Source: Ceriagrion tenellum (lineage: Eukaryota > Arthropoda > Insecta > Odonata > Coenagrionidae). Taken from it: a stretch of DNA of 64,000 nt. Each line of letters starts with the position of its first letter. Position 1 is the stretch's first letter. A program made the position numbers and the translations under genes. The stretch covers positions 81,274,419 to 81,338,418 of the forward strand of contig OY720641.1 in NCBI GenBank assembly GCA_963169105.1, in the 5' to 3' direction. The notes under the pieces are model-generated. The model saw only the letters and a program-made list of their open reading frames with translations, did no database searches and was not told where the DNA came from. Positions 21,255 through 35,664 of this stretch are shown in pieces.

Positions 21255-24224
21255 CTGATAAATAGACGTTAATAAAGTTTATGTGGGATTACTAGGTCAC
21301 ACCTTTATTCACAATGTTTAGCAAGTTCTGCAAAGTTTCGTATGACACAAACAGTCTGATTACGGCACTTATATTTTCATGCCGACGACGAGAGTGGTAA
21401 ATAACTGTGAACGACTGAGCTGTTTTCACGTACGCTAGACGTGATGTAGAACAAGCTCATTGGTATTTGAGTCCAGTAAGAGTTGGCGACATCTGTCTAT
21501 CCGGCACAGCTCGTAGAACAACAGAAGAACAAAGTCCCGCGAGGTAAATTAGCAAACAGAAAGGTGAGCGGCCGGATTCCAAATCAGCAATTCCGTAAAA
21601 ATTTCAGCCCTGCGGTTGGTGCGTTTGGCTCCCGTTGAGGGACAAACTGGACCAGAGAGTGCACTCGCTTTCTGGCGCCGGTACGTTGGGAAAAAAAAGA
21701 GAGTACACATCTGGCCACGTCAGCGACTAAAATGCCTCGCCGCTGTCGACTGGGGTTGGACTTAGTAACTTGAGGGAAAATGGCAAGAGTGGCTGAATAA
21801 AACAGGTCTCGTCAAGCCCAAGGGGGATGGGAGAGAAAAAAAAGACTAAACACGGAAGAGAAATGAGGGAAACAAGAGAGAGCTGCGACGCGCACGCCAT
21901 CATTCTCTAACGCCTTATGTCATCGGTTGTCCGGCTCATAACATCACACACGCTCACAGAGGGTACCCGTTCGTCGCCATGTACGCATGTGTCCCCTTCT
22001 CCAAAAACTTCGGTGCACATGTGTTCGGGGCTGCGCAGCGCAACACTGCGGAAGCCTTTTGGGAAATCAAAGTGAAGGAAGCAAACAAAAAATGATGGAA
22101 AAAATAAGGGAACATAGGTTGTATCCGATGAAAAAAAAGGCTAAGGAGAGAGACGGCCGTCATAAAAAGGTGAGGTTTTGAGAATTTCGCTCCGAGAAAG
22201 AAAGGAGGGCAGGAAATGGGAAGCGGGGGTTATTTTATCGTACATTCTTGGAAGAGCGAGGAAACAATTGAAATACGGAGCGAGGGATGTTACGTTTTTT
22301 CACAATAGATGGGTCAAAAGAGATCCCGATGCCAAGGGTGTGGAATAGCAAGAGCGAATTGGAAATGCAGATGATACAAATAAAGGAACTAATCAATCCA
22401 TATTGGAAATTAATTCACTGTGGTTTCGGGAAAAAAAATGTTGATAAATTACATCCCCTGGTCAATATTTCATCCTTTTCATATTATAGCGTTCGCTTTA
22501 ACGCAAAAAACTGTGAAGATAAGCACATTCAAAATTCGATAATTCATTCATTTAAAATGGAAGTATATATTATCTAGTTTCAAATGCCTTTACCATACGT
22601 AAAATACAATAGCATTACTTAAGAATTAAGTGATTCAACAAAGTATTTCTTGTTCTAAAGATTATGCACAGGGCGAAAATTGCATTCGCAAGGACGCAAA
22701 ATTATTTTGCGAGACCGTGGTCTTCCACACTGATCTGTGGATTTCCATGATAAATAGTCCTCAGCTAGCGTCATTTTTTGCAGTCAGTCTTAAATTGCTC
22801 AGATCATATCTGTGATAAAAGTCTGTCACTACCTTCTTTCAAAAAGGATTGATTTTGGCATGATCCAATGAAATCCAATGAAAAATGACACTTATCAATG
22901 TTATTTTATTTAGAAAATACTCGCTATGCACCTAAAACATTAGTAATGAAAAATAATGTGACCTTTGTGCTACGTTTCGTGATTGGGTGTAAGAGTTGTG
23001 GGCGGATAACAGATACGATAGATCGACGCTTTGAACCTACCATATTATTATATCGGTATTAAAAAGTCACTCCGTTACATTCACACACACACATATTAAG
23101 TTAGTGCATCATCTTCCTCAGGACGTGTCCACGTCACTTCTGATAGTTTCACGACTATTGCCATATAGCAGATGAAATAAGCCTGTAAATAGACGACAGT
23201 GAAAACGAATTTCCGGAATCCATACTTTCCGGAACCCTGACACTAATAACTAACCGACATTTGAAAGAATAGTTTGCGGCTTCAGCAAAATGTAAAGACC
23301 CAGAAGTAACATTTGAATTTGATCAAGGAGACAAGGAAAAAATAGGGCAACAAAAACGATATGAATTGTTGCCTCACAGCAAATTACAGGTAAAATCCTT
23401 TCTAGTTAACAGAGAAGAACTGTGGGCTTCTGATTATATCATGGTCGACTATTTTTAATTATAATTTAGCTTAGATAAAATTATCGCATCTGCAAGCTTA
23501 CCCTCAAATTTTAGCATCAGCAAACATTGCAGCTATTACTCAATTATTATAAAGTTTTTTGTTTCCATTGAGCGAGTTAAACACTGAGAAAGCCAGTTAG
23601 TCCAGTAAAATCGTAAAGATTCACGTAATACGTGGTCAGCAATAGTGAGCGGGATGCCATTGTTCCATTATGGAAAAAGGTAAGAGTCATTATCGCTTTC
23701 CACACATACTCGAGTCGAGAGTTTCTGCTTCCTCGTCATGAAAAAAATACGAACAGAAAAAGCCTTCAATATATAAAAAAACCACCTATTACAATATCTT
23801 AGGGATATGTAGGTACACCACATAGATAATCACTCACGCGGGCCGTCTATCCCTATGAACCTTTTGCGAATTACCGTAATGATTAGAACCATAAAATAAA
23901 TGATATTTAAAGAATATTGTTGTCCAAATTTGCGACATTTGGGATCGATGCGATTTTCGACTTCATGGTCTTCCACACTGATAGAAAAAAATCTGTGAAT
24001 ATCTAAGCTTCCTTACTCATAGGAGTAAGAGAAATATAAACCGTAGGTAAATAACCCACCTTTGGGTAATATTTACGGATATATTTTCAACGAAATATCG
24101 ACGTCATTTCGATTTGGAGGTGGAGTATTTGATGCCGACATGAAAAAATACGAACAGTAAGTGCCCCAACCTTGGTTTAGCACAAATCAATGAAAGAATT
24201 GAAATTAAGGGGAACTATTGTTTG
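21255..24224. other. No recognisable gene; CpG-richer stretch
   Basis: From about 21380 to 21780 the sequence is GC-richer with several CpGs, followed by purine-rich DNA to about 21880. A stretch near 23085-23130 contains (ca)n and cctgaggaagatgatgc on the minus strand, weakly like the hammerhead core but without a GAAAC partner at the right distance. ORFs at 22287-22577 and 22630-22815 have no recognisable domain. Confidence 0.3.
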
Positions 24225-24930
24225 TAAATCCAAACAAGGTTTTACGTATGCTGATTATATAGCTCTGATAGCAAGAAGTGTGAAGGATCTTAAGAAAATG
24301 GTTGCTATCACTGAAGACATTGGGTAAAGAATGGGCCTCAATGTAAATGAAGATAAGACCAAATACATGAAAATTATGCCTCCTAAAATCTTAAAAATAT
24401 ATTATGCAAAATTATCCCTCCTTAAATAAACTCTTCTGTGCAGAAAAACTAAGGTGAAAATTTATAAAACACTGATAAAACCAGTAGTTTTATATGGAGC
24501 TGAGACATGGGTCCTATCCAAACTAGATGATGAAACACTGGAGATTTGAAAGGAAAATAATGAGGAAATCTTTGGTCCAGTTAAAGAAAGAAAAATATGG
24601 AGAAGAAAAATATGGAGAAGAATGAACTGTGAAATAAATGAAATATTGGAAGAGAAAATATAGTTATGATCATCAGGTCATTGCGACTGTCATGGTTGGA
24701 CCATGTTGAAAGGATGGAAGAGTACAGAATGCAAAAATTGTTAATCAATAGCAAGATGAATGGGAGTAGGAGGATCGGAGGACCACGAAAAGATGACTGC
24801 AAGATGTTGAAGGGGACCTGAAGACAACGGGGATTGGAAGATTGAGAGAGAAAGCAAAAAGGAGAGCCGAATGGAGGCATATAACTGAGAAAGCCAAGGC
24901 CCACACCGGGCTGTAGAGCTGTGGAAGAAA
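24225..24930 (+). pseudogene. LINE-R reverse transcriptase pseudogene (24 kb)
   Basis: Decayed RT fragment. YADYIALIARSVKDLKKM (24254-24305) is the catalytic box with YADD changed to YADY. NEDKTKYMKI follows near 24340. After a short deletion come TKVKIYKTLIKPVVLYGAET (24450-24510) and SWLDHVERM near 24695-24720, both typical of the RT thumb and C terminus of LINEs that end in a zinc-knuckle-free tail. Stops and shifts occur throughout. It belongs to the same broad family as the copies at 11640 and 56033, though the degree of relatedness was not computed. The minus-strand ORFs of 24581-24992 are shadows. Confidence 0.75.
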
Positions 24931-27900
24931 GAGGTGCCTTGACATGTTTCTATTATAAACTTAATTGAAATAACCTTTGAAAATGATTGCAAGGCAATCG
25001 AAACCTGGCTCGGGAATAAAAGTTTTAAGTGTGGAAAATACTAAGAGTTCTTTCTTTTTCGTCATGTATGTTTCTATTACTCAACAGAGCTGGCACCATT
25101 ATGTTAGTCCATGCCAACTGCCATTGGTCTGCCACTACTACTACTCTGAGGCACACTAATGGGCTTGGAGCCCTATCATCCACCATATAGTTTCAGCGAA
25201 ACTGTAAAGCAATGCCGAGAAAAAAATTTTGCCATCTTTCAAAAATTTAAAAACGTCAGAAAAAAGCAACACACAGCGAATTCATGGATTCAAATTAGAA
25301 AATGGTTATACAAAGTCCAAATTCTAAAATCGAGGCTAATACGCACTCAAATGATTAACATTGACTGCTGGTGGGGAAACACCTGGTTTAATTCGTGAAT
25401 GCTCTCCGGGCAATTCACAAATCCATTGTGGCAGCAAGAGTTACAATAGTCAGATGAACTGTCGGCTAAAAAAAAGCGCTCCGTACAGAGCACATATTTC
25501 ATTCACATGGCCCGAGATTATGTCGACAGGCAGTGCTCTCATGAATACGCAACACGGAAATGATATATTGCAAAAGCGAAACGCACTTGGCACGATCGAT
25601 AACTACGCAGGGAAGCACTTATCGCCTTTTTGAGTGATGGAATATTTACACACACATTACCATCTTTACAATTAGCACAAGACTTTCACTTACATCTAAA
25701 AAGTAGGAGTGGGGAAATTTTTAAGATAAATACAGGTAGATTAATATAAAGGACACAGTTACATCATCTTTTAAAACTGAACGGCAATAATTCATTCAAT
25801 CATTCTGTAAAGAGTTCAAGTTGTTTAGTAAACTCGAACTTTCTTGAGTCAACATTATACCGCTGGCGTTTTTGTATTCTAAATGGCTGATGAAACAATA
25901 TGATCACTGGAATCGATAGCTGTTGTATTATTTTAAACTTTTGAGATAAAACATTATAAATAATTTTCAACAAAGTTAAACAAAAGTTTAAATTTTTATG
26001 TATCTGAAATGAAATTCAGTAGGTTAATTATTTCTAAAAGTATGAAACATGTTCACTATCGGGTGATTGTGGTTTACGAAGATAATGCTTTTAATACATG
26101 CAAAGGATAATGAGTGTTTTAGCCATTACTAGTATCATTACTATTTTACGACATTGACTGAAAAGGCGGCGGATTTACTTGAAATTATGTACAATATTAC
26201 AGCAATATGTAAACTTTCTCCATGAGTCACTTCATTCCATTTATAATAACTATCATTTGATTGTCTCCAAAACTATGCTAAAATTCAACCCTGATTTGAT
26301 TATTTTATCTCCTTTATTTATTTGTACTTGTACTTCGCAATGCGCTTGCTAATCAGATTGCTTGTGCTGCAAAAACGTGGGAGGAGACACAGACACGGAA
26401 ACTCGAGAGGTTATAAGGCGAACATTAAACCAATATGCACTACACTCAGCAACCTACTCCTAAGATTAACATGGAGTTGGGATCTAGGGTTACTTATCTA
26501 AAGACAAATAGTATTTGGGGGTCACAGTGACTATTTCCTCAAATAAAACCTTGGTCAATCACGAATAGGCCTTTTCCGGTGTCCATATCCACCTCTAAGC
26601 ATTGAGAGAGTATTATTTTCTCGAGAGTAAATTTTGGGTTACCGTAGGTTAACAATCAATGATTAAAACAAAGCGTCTTCATTACAGTTTAAGAGCAATG
26701 TACCAAATGCTGCAAATCATACTCTGGTGTATCTTCTACATCCTTCTTCGGATAAAATAAACGAAAATTTTCAAATAGCAAACGCAGAAGCTTTATACAA
26801 CTTATTCTGAAGTAATAACAGGTTAGAGTATTTATATGTATGAGTATATGCTCTATGAAATGATGTATGAAGTTATTTTAAGCCAAGTTTTTGCCTTAAT
26901 TTATCGTATTTTTACCTCGAAGAGGGAATTCATTGCGAAAGGTTGGTAATAGGCCCCAACGCAGTAAATCGAGCGACGGCGCGACATTGTCGCAGAACGA
27001 AAATGAGGGCTGCAGAAAGATATAGTGTACACTAAAAAAACATTGGAGCGCTATTTATAAGCTCAATAAAAACAAAGAACTGACCATATGTGAATTGCTT
27101 ACTTATATACCTTTAAAACTTCTATGATTAATTTACTACTAAAACACCCGCATCAACCATTACACAAATATAAAACATTCTGCTTTGGGGATAATAGGTA
27201 ATTATCTACTGCCAACCTTACATAGAGAATTTTATACTATGGAATAGAATACCATCTGTGCATAATTCTTTGTTTTATTTTACCAAACTCTAGGTTTCTT
27301 GTAATTGTGAACATTTCAGGAGGAAGGAATTTGGAAAAATTGTTTAAACTAGCATTTTTTTTCTTGCTACATTAAGATCGACTCGATTAATTCGATGATA
27401 CAGAGATAGGTTAGCTATTCGTGGTTCAAAGGGAACAAGCAAAAAATTCAGGTATAAATTTCAGTCGAGATGCTAGAACTCCTCCATCCCGGTTCACTGC
27501 AACGGAGTATTCACTTCAGAAAATATGCAACTCGTTGGTTACCTGTGAGATCAATTGGTTTAGAGCACAGCCCTGCGCAAGTCTTGATGCGGTCTATCTC
27601 GTCATCCATTTCAGGACAGAATTTCGATATTTTTATTCATTTTTACGAGGGAAATTATGAGCCCACAGGGATTTGAAATATACTCGTATTCCCGAACGTA
27701 AAACTTTTTTATTTTCCTCCGCGTCCCGAGGGCAGAACTTTTAAAACGAGAGGTCGAAGCGAATCTTATTGTTTCCATTCTTTCGCAGTCACTATGGCTG
27801 TACTTGACTAATGGGATGATACAGAGATCTAAATTGGGAGCTCTCATAGGTTGCAAGGTTGTAAAGAAAAAACATACGTTTTGCTCTCTTTCGCAGGGGA

Positions 27901-29438
27901 TATTGTTTATTTTTTTCGTAGAGAAAAGTTTCGCTCCTATTTCGGAAAGTTTTTCAGCAATCGCAACTGACCTATAGGTGACCATGCTGCGACATTGTAC
28001 TAGTCGAGAATTCCAGCTTCAACAATTTAATACGGCAGATCATCTTTGGATTAATTTATACCTCACAGACCTATTCTACACAGTCTTCAGGTGCAAATTT
28101 TAAAGGTGCACTAATAACCCCTACGGCTCTCTCGTGGCGATGCACGCATGATTTTCGCGCATTTAAAATCTTATTTGGTTGGACAATGAAAGTATTAAAA
28201 TATAACTAGCAATAATAATAATAATTTTCTCAAGCTAAAATTACTGTAGCTGCAGTTAATTCATCTCTACATTATTCTACGGAGATTCTATGAAGGCAAT
28301 CGGAGTCTTACATGAATTTGGTTTCCTACCATTATCCCTTTCGATTGCCGCAAGATACGACTATCTTAGACCATGACCAGATAGTTTTAAAACAAGGCAT
28401 ACAAGAAAAGATTTTTAATTCAATAACCTTCCCTCAAGCACTAGTGAATCAGTGATCATTATCTTGATGAGGCAGATGAATAAGGTAAAATTCAACTTTT
28501 GTTATTGGCTATGAAAAAGAACAGATTTGCTGAGGACAAAAACTTCATTATAAACATATTCCTACAGCACTTCTAAGGTGCACAATTTTTTTTCGACGGC
28601 AACCGTCTCAGCTAGAGTTACGGTAATTAGAATATTTTCTTCAGTAAAAGTGTAACCCAAAGCGTAACTAAGGGCGTAAACAGACAACGTGAAATTGCGT
28701 AAATGTTTGAACCATAACTTGAAATTGGGAGTGAGCAGTCTTCACGTGAAATACTTTTTTTTAAACACATTGTGCGCTGTAACCAACTTTTACTTGTACC
28801 AATGCGGCATATTACCTAAATAGATGACATAGAAGTTGAATATTGTTGCAGCACATGGGGTCCGCTTCATATTCATTCAACGACCGTGCGAACTACGAAT
28901 GGGCAGAGGGTGAAAGCGGGCAGTATTGGCGGATGCGTCGACGGGTGACAGGCGAGTTTGATCGCTGTGACAGGCGAAAGAACTGGCGTCATATGTGGAG
29001 AGTGAGGGGAAGCCTGGCAAACGCATGTGTGAGTGACGCAAGGCGGGTCCCTGTGAATAGGGAGAGGAGGGAGGATTAGGAACTGGGAGGGTGGGGGGGC
29101 GGAGGGAGTATATGGACCGGAACGATAGAGGGTGGATCATGGTCGTCAGAGGGAGAGGTCAAAGGAGTGCCGGAAAAAAATATAAGAGGTTTCTTATCAG
29201 AGACCTAAAACTTCTTTCCTTGTCTCCATCCGGTTGCGAAATTTCCAAAAATATTTACTTACCACTATCGAAATATGGCACCTGTTTCCTTCCGACGGCG
29301 CTCACTCATTTGAGTGTTCCATCAGATGATGGGTAGGTTTTTGGACAGTACTTATTCTAGAGTCCTAACTTCTGGCATATAGTTCCGTTTTCTTTCCTTT
29401 GTACGATCCACAATTAGATCCCTCGTAAGTTCCTCAAA
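24931..29438. other. No recognisable gene
   Basis: AT-rich. A 124-codon minus-strand ORF at 27611-27985 is the longest here and contains no low-complexity run, but I recognise no domain in it. Purine-rich sequence at about 28890-29180 gives basic, Arg-rich shadow ORFs. Confidence 0.3.
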
Positions 29439-29439
29439 T

Positions 29440-29725
29440 TGTCTCTCTCTTCCATTTCGTTAAGACTAACTGTCCAATCCTCTTCCGAGCTACCCCAGTG
29501 GTTTTCCCTCTATCACCCTCTTCAATATCCCCTCTCATTTCAAAACATCCTACAAACCTCCGCCACAATCCCGCTCTCCTCTTCAACCACACCCAATACT
29601 TCATCGTTCGTCCTTCGCCAATCAGCTCACCCTCTCCATCCTACTCCATACCCATCTCTCGAACGCCTCTACGTTCTTGTACATCCTCCCTTCACAATGA
29701 CTTAGTCTCAATGCATACAAAATAT
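29440..29725 (-). pseudogene. LINE-R C-terminal fragment, minus strand
   Basis: On the minus strand one frame reads EAFERWVWSRMERVS, a stop, then LAKDER and further pieces with several stops and shifts. The EAFExWxWRRM pattern is the C-terminal landmark of the LINE at 12517. The plus-strand ORFs here (29439-29737, rich in S and P) are shadows of this fragment. Confidence 0.5.
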
Positions 29726-32700
29726 TTATCCCCATAAATACCCAGCGTCTTTTAACCTTTCAAAATGAAAATATAGACCGTGAAGGAAATTTGGATAGGA
29801 GGCTGGAATACTAAATGTTAAGAAACAAAATTTAACAGCAAAATTGAAGAAGTAAATGATATTAAGGGTAAAGAAAGATGAATAACAGACTAGCTATGTT
29901 CTTACACTCAAAGCGGGCAGATAAAAACTATAAAATCCATAAGCGACATCCCTAGCACATTTTCACGTGCATTCTCTATGAACTATTCTGATACCATTGT
30001 CACATCATGAATAGAGGTTTGCCACCAAAATATTCGTATGAAAACTGTCAACTTTAATTAGTGACTAATACAAATTTAAGTGAAGAAAAAACAAAGCCTC
30101 ATTTCAATTGCCTGTTAAACAAGGTGTGATACAAACTAAGCAGTCACATGAACTGACTTTGCCAAAAGAAATCCTATGCCTACACATGAATCCCAATTCT
30201 TTCGTGAATCAAATTTTGGCAATATTTATCCTTCAAATACATAAGGAGACTGCATGATAAATGAGATATGTAAATCAAACTTAATAAAACTAACATTACT
30301 ATGGTTTAATGGAACACTGCCGACGGTGCATGCCTGAGCCATGCAAAATCATATTATTCAAGAATGCTTGAATATGCGAATAAAGATATCAAGTCTTCGA
30401 AAATATGTCTAATAGTTCAAGGCTTTGTTAAGTATTGAAAAGTAATTTTTCATATTCTGTGAATATTCCTTTCTTGGTTGACAGTTTTGTGATGAAACAA
30501 GATAAAAACGTACTGAATTGCTTAAGGGTTTTCTTTGTGGAAATGAAGTAATCTATGTAGCGCGAAGGAAACCAATGGAATGTCTTTTTATTTTTGGAGT
30601 ATCCGAAATCCTTTCCACAATCGAGAAAAAATTTTAACGTAAACATCTAATAACTTGAACTTGATATTTTGAAACCTTAGCTATCCTTAAATGACGTACC
30701 TCCACTCAAGCCACTTTGAACTCCGACCTTCGTAAAATTTGCTTGTTTTGCAATGTAAATCCTTTTTTCATGTTTTTCAATGCAAATAAAAGGATGTGTT
30801 TGCAGAAGAAAATACGAAGTGAAATATTCGTTGCATCCTTTTTTCTCACTTAATTTCAAATAAAATCATATTCCTTACGAAACAAGCATACAATATAATA
30901 ACAATTTTACTAAACATAAGTGATCTAATATTTTTATAAACGTTTTATGTTAAGCACAATTAAAACTGTTACCGTCCATTTACAATATTCTGCTCGGCAT
31001 AATATCTATCTCATGGTAAAACACAGTTTCTAAAATTTCTTGAAAGTTTATAAAAAATGTATTTCACTTAAAAAGTAAAATAAAAATGTTATCTTGTATA
31101 AATGTTAAAATATATCTGCAAAAAGTTAGAGGAAAGAGGTGTTTGAATTCATTTATACAATAAATCTAATCCTCCAGAACGTTTGCGAAATATTCAAACG
31201 CCTGTTGTTATGTTTATTCAAAATATAATCTCCTTTATGATAATTCTTATATAATAAATTAATATTAAATAAATTAATTTAAATTAAAATAATATTAAAT
31301 AATTTCTCAGTCTTCAAAAAATCTCATTTATAAAATTCAAAATTTTCACACTAGCATGACTCCCCGCGGTCCCAAGATATAATTCGGACACTGTGGATAC
31401 CTAAACAATATGGCAAAATACTGTTAACATTTACCCAAAATTAATTAATGAAACAAACTAACGCAGGTAGGAAGCACTTAAAAAGAAACAAGATTTATAA
31501 TGGTGATAAATACAGACTCGCACATCATTGGACAACTACTTGGATCTTTCTCCTTCATAGTTACAGAAATGACGACTGTCTTTTAATAAATTACATACGC
31601 TGAAGTGTGGGTGCCCTAAGGTCCTTGGAAGCTACGCATCTGCCCATCTTGCAATATAATAATGAACGAAATTTAGTTGAGTTCCTCGGAAAAGGCAGTG
31701 TAACTAGAACTGCGCACCTCAGAGATAGGAATAAACAAGTCCGCCGAGTTTTTATAGATAACAAACTCTCGGTAACACTACGAGGTAAGTGATAATTTAA
31801 AATGATCTTCGTTTAAATATTGCGCTCATAACGCATGAGAGTTCAGAGCATACCAAATGGAATAACAGTGAGATGAATGATATCCTTTCAACAGAAGCAC
31901 TGTGCCACCTTACCTCGTTGGCTGCTCAATGAATATTCAAAACCTTGCACCTTATTATGCCGTGGCTAGTGCCAAGTGCTCCGCACTGACGTCAAATTTA
32001 CATGAAATTTTCTCTCCTTACGAATGCATGGGCTGATCCGAAGCCCTCCACATGGGTGCCAGTCGTAACAAGAAGAAAGGATTCTTGTGCACGGTGCGTT
32101 CATTTTTCAAAACGAGAATGAAAATTATTCAACGTAAACTCGGCTCGAGCATTACAGCGAACTGCAGCGCACACATATTAAAAACTTCACTCGGACCCAG
32201 AGAAATTGCTTGGCCACCAGTAAATATCAATTTTTACATAAATTTCATTGATATTCCAAACGAAAGGCACATGAATGATACAAAACATGCTTCATCTCCA
32301 TTTTTATTAGTTTGATTAAGCGTCGTGTCGAAGGGGGAGCAGGTTCCTTACGTGATTAATTCTGTTCAGAGAGAGATTTATTCCGTTCGTCACCCAGGGA
32401 CCGTACATAGACAAACGGCGTGTACATCTCATTGGAAATACACTAACAGCGAGATACTAGTCAGATAGTTATGTATCTACCCTAATTATACTAAATCAAA
32501 AAATGTCGTTTGTTTCTTATGCGTGCTTACTATCGTACCGTCGGGAATATAAAACGCGTTTTTAAGAGAACGCGTTATTTGGTCTGTCACTACCTCCGAT
32601 CGCCCGCCCAACGCGTTAGAAAAAAAATGGGAAGAAGAAAATGGAAAAGCGAAAACACACTAGTTTTATAATTTTTTAAACTACCGCTTCTGTTTCAATA

Positions 32701-33170
32701 AAGAAGACAGCATATACATAAACCTCAAAACTATAAACTCCATTCCTTAATTATTAATATATGCATTAACGAATATATACCTGTAGAGGATGGTAATGAA
32801 GAATTACAAAATACATCTATCGACAAAATTAGCCGTAAATGTGACAGTAGTTCTTAAAAAACTAATACGTGTTCTCTTTGACTTGAATCCCCAGAGCATT
32901 TAAAATAGATACAATGTTGTTACACCACTTATTGACGGAGCAAGAGAAAATAAAACTCAAATCCCTAACTGAACTACAACATTTCAGTTACACATAAGGA
33001 CAAATATTCGTAAACTTTTTAAAATTTAATTCACGACAACGTTATGAATCAATTATGGTAGAAATACTCGTCTATTTTTACATGCTTTTCTTTAACTCGC
33101 TTTTCCATGGGTCCATGGCTACCACTTCATTTTATCCAACTTAGTTGCCACTTCATTCACTTTAAAATAT
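29726..33170. other. No recognisable gene
   Basis: AT-rich. Includes an AT-only stretch with overlapping palindromic words at about 31240-31305. Short ORFs only. Confidence 0.35.
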
Positions 33171-33174
33171 GCAT

Positions 33175-33270
33175 TGTGTTATAATAGTGGTAAGGCATCC
33201 GACTTTCGTTCCGCGGGTGAATCAGAGTTGTCGTAACTAGTCCACAACCTGGCGAATTATTTTTCCGGTA
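33175..33270 (+). mobile_element. Possible tRNA-derived SINE fragment (copy 3)
   Basis: An A-box-like ataatagtggtaaggcatc (33181-33200) is followed about 70 nt later by cctggcgaattattttt, similar to the junction of tRNA head and tail in the copies at 3673 and 6719. The B box is not clear. Tentative. Confidence 0.35.
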
Positions 33271-34028
33271 AACATTCCTGTTTTTTTTTGAGCCCCAGTT
33301 AATAAAATTTTTATAAAACAACTTTTTGTGTTTAAACATTTTATTAATTAGGAAAAAAAGTAAAAAATAGAGAAAAATGAAAAAAGATTTTTAATCATGC
33401 CTTTCTAAATAAAATATTAAAAAACCTAAAAAAAGAAATATCTGCACATCGTACCAAAAGTGAAAAAAATTATATTTTTTCAAGTGAATGAAAATTTAGC
33501 CTAGCACTCGAAATAATTACATTCAATTCAAGGAAATCAGCCACACACTGAGAAGACCACAACAAAAATCTTGGGGCGCGACCCCATTTATAATTTTCAC
33601 CTAAACTTAAGTTCATTCAAGATTTTCTAGATATTCTATATTGAAATTCTCTTTCCATTGCATACCAAAATCTTCATATTTAATGAAGGTATGTTGATAT
33701 CGAATATGAATGAGCGCCCCACGCTTTACGTTCGGGTCTAATCATTGCGTGGTTTATTTCCGTTAATTGAATTTAATTATTTCCTGTACTAGGCTCACTT
33801 TAATTCACATGAAAAAATACTATTTATTCTTTTTTAGTACGATGTGAAAGCATTTCTTTTTTGAGATTTTTTAATATTTTATTTAAAAAAGCATGTTTAA
33901 ACATTCTTACATCGTTTTTTGAGTCAATTGTTGAAGTAAAATATAACTTGGTGCTACGGTGCTGCTTCTTGCTAGGTGCTGCCATATTTGCTCATTTGTA
34001 TTTCGATTTCAGTTCTTAATTTTTTAAC
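33271..34028. other. No recognisable gene
   Basis: A/T-rich with poly-A and poly-T runs. Nothing recognised. Confidence 0.35.
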
Positions 34029-34105
34029 ATCTACATCTACGTCATACCCTGCCAGCCACCCAAAGGGTGTGTGGCAGGGGGTGTTTCCACACCAGGCATG
34101 CATGA
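34029..34105 (-). mobile_element. LINE-A 3' terminus, minus strand
   Basis: The reverse complement ends in ggcagggtatgacgtagatg plus tagatgt, the LINE-A 3' tail, preceded by ccccctgccacac. The central box reads ctttgggtggctgg rather than the usual cccatgcggcggctcg, so it is a different subfamily. It is the only copy on the minus strand. Confidence 0.7.
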
Positions 34106-34885
34106 ATGATACGGTAGAACACCGAAACTACATTGAAACCAGCGTACCACACATGCAACGCGCCAATTAACAATCTACTAACCAAGAAACATTCTATCGT
34201 CAATCGTTCCAACGTGGAACGGGTACAAGGACTACTACTACATATTCAAAATGTCATGCATAAATAAAAACATCAATATTTACATCATTCATAAATAAGA
34301 ACGTAGAGAATATAAAGAAAAAGATTTACTGTCTGCCTATTGTCACAATACGAACTATTCATGACGACGATCACAGCTGTTATGGTCCCGAATGGTGCGC
34401 GGAAAAAATTTTACATTTTATACCTATCGGTTCTACAATCTAGCTCCCTAATTTTATTGGCGCGATCTAATCTGCCTTAGTACGAGGGGGTTAATAGTAT
34501 GTTTTTTACGTCGTCAGAGAAATGATTTTCCTGAAATTTAGTTGGGAGGTTATGCCTATAATTTAATCTACGCTGTGATTCCCTGCTACGCTGTGCGATT
34601 CCCAGCCTAATTCTTCTAACAATTCTGTTCTGTTAAGTCGGCAGCAAGAGTTTTACGCAGTTCAGTTGATTCAGGTTTCCTTTTCTAAGTTGTCGATTGA
34701 GTATGTTTTTTTTAGTGACGAGAATTTTTTCATTAAAGAACATTGAAGTAATTTTCCGTTGTTTTTTTCAATTCCATATCCATCATATCTAATTCATACA
34801 AAAGGCCGACTGCTTAAATAACAAAACTTTGTATTCGCCTGACGCATTCCCCCCAATGCTCACTTTGTACTATTTTCCTAACTTA
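34106..34885. other. No recognisable gene
   Basis: AT-rich, no coding signal recognised. Confidence 0.3.
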
Positions 34886-35150
34886 CTCAATATTGATCAA
34901 CGTAATCCCTTTGCAATTTTTCGCCACGCGTGTGTAATAGAGGCATTTGAAGATTTTTTTTGACGACAGACAGGAAAAATGAAATTGCGGAAATGATTAT
35001 GGAAGCCAACTGACATAATCATACAAAAGAGGATAGGTATAAAACTCTTTCTTTCCGCGCACAATAAGTGACCAAAATAAAAAACAGCTCTACTAAATAC
35101 ACTCCTATAATTCCTCACCATTCAATCCTTCCCAAGTTTTTCAAATTGAA
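34886..35150 (+). mobile_element. LINE-A 3' UTR, variant subfamily (copy 1)
   Basis: The 3' part (ctttctttccgcgcacaata, then ctactaaatacactcc) matches the LINE-A 3' UTR. The upstream part (gtgtgtaatagaggcattt, then gcggaaatgattatggaagc) is absent from the standard copies but shared with 35665-35887. It lacks the terminal gatgtag tail. Confidence 0.65.
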
Positions 35151-35664
35151 ATAATAGGTGTTTCGATGCAAAATTTCAAAAAAGGAAGCTGACCTGAGCT
35201 GGCTATGGAAACAAGAGGATTGTCATGAGGCATGTAAAATGCCATTACAAGATAATCTAAATCAAAATTTCATTCTCCACTAATGGATAAAACTAGGGAT
35301 GAAGTGTAAAGTAGCAAAGCAAGTTAGTTAGCATGCCCATAATATCCTATTAAACATAGAGGCTAAAGGGACGACTGGGAAAATAGCCAAAACGTGTATC
35401 AGGGGATTATGAGATGGAGCTAATGCGGTAGAGAACGCGGAAATCCGTAAAAATCAAGGGAGCAAAAAAATAGTAAATTTGCTGTTTCAATTACTGCATC
35501 ATTAAAGTCGACACGGTGCAAGTGACTCCTGAAAACCTCACATTCGAGTTTAGGAATTAAATTTGTCAAAGTAGGATAGAGTAACGTCCACATCAACTCC
35601 ATATTTTAGCACTCTCATTTGCGGAATTAGTATAAACGGACATACTGAGTCTTCCTTTATGAAA
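35151..35664. other. No recognisable gene
   Basis: Separates two related LINE-A variant fragments. A 60-codon minus-strand ORF only. Confidence 0.3.

Noticed and set aside
23085..23130. Another hammerhead-like core on the minus strand (cctgaggaagatg)
   Set aside because: The GAAAC partner is missing at a plausible distance and no paired stems were seen.
27611..27985. 124-codon minus-strand ORF of ordinary composition
   Set aside because: No recognisable family, no promoter or splice context. It could be chance; I list it only as a gap note.
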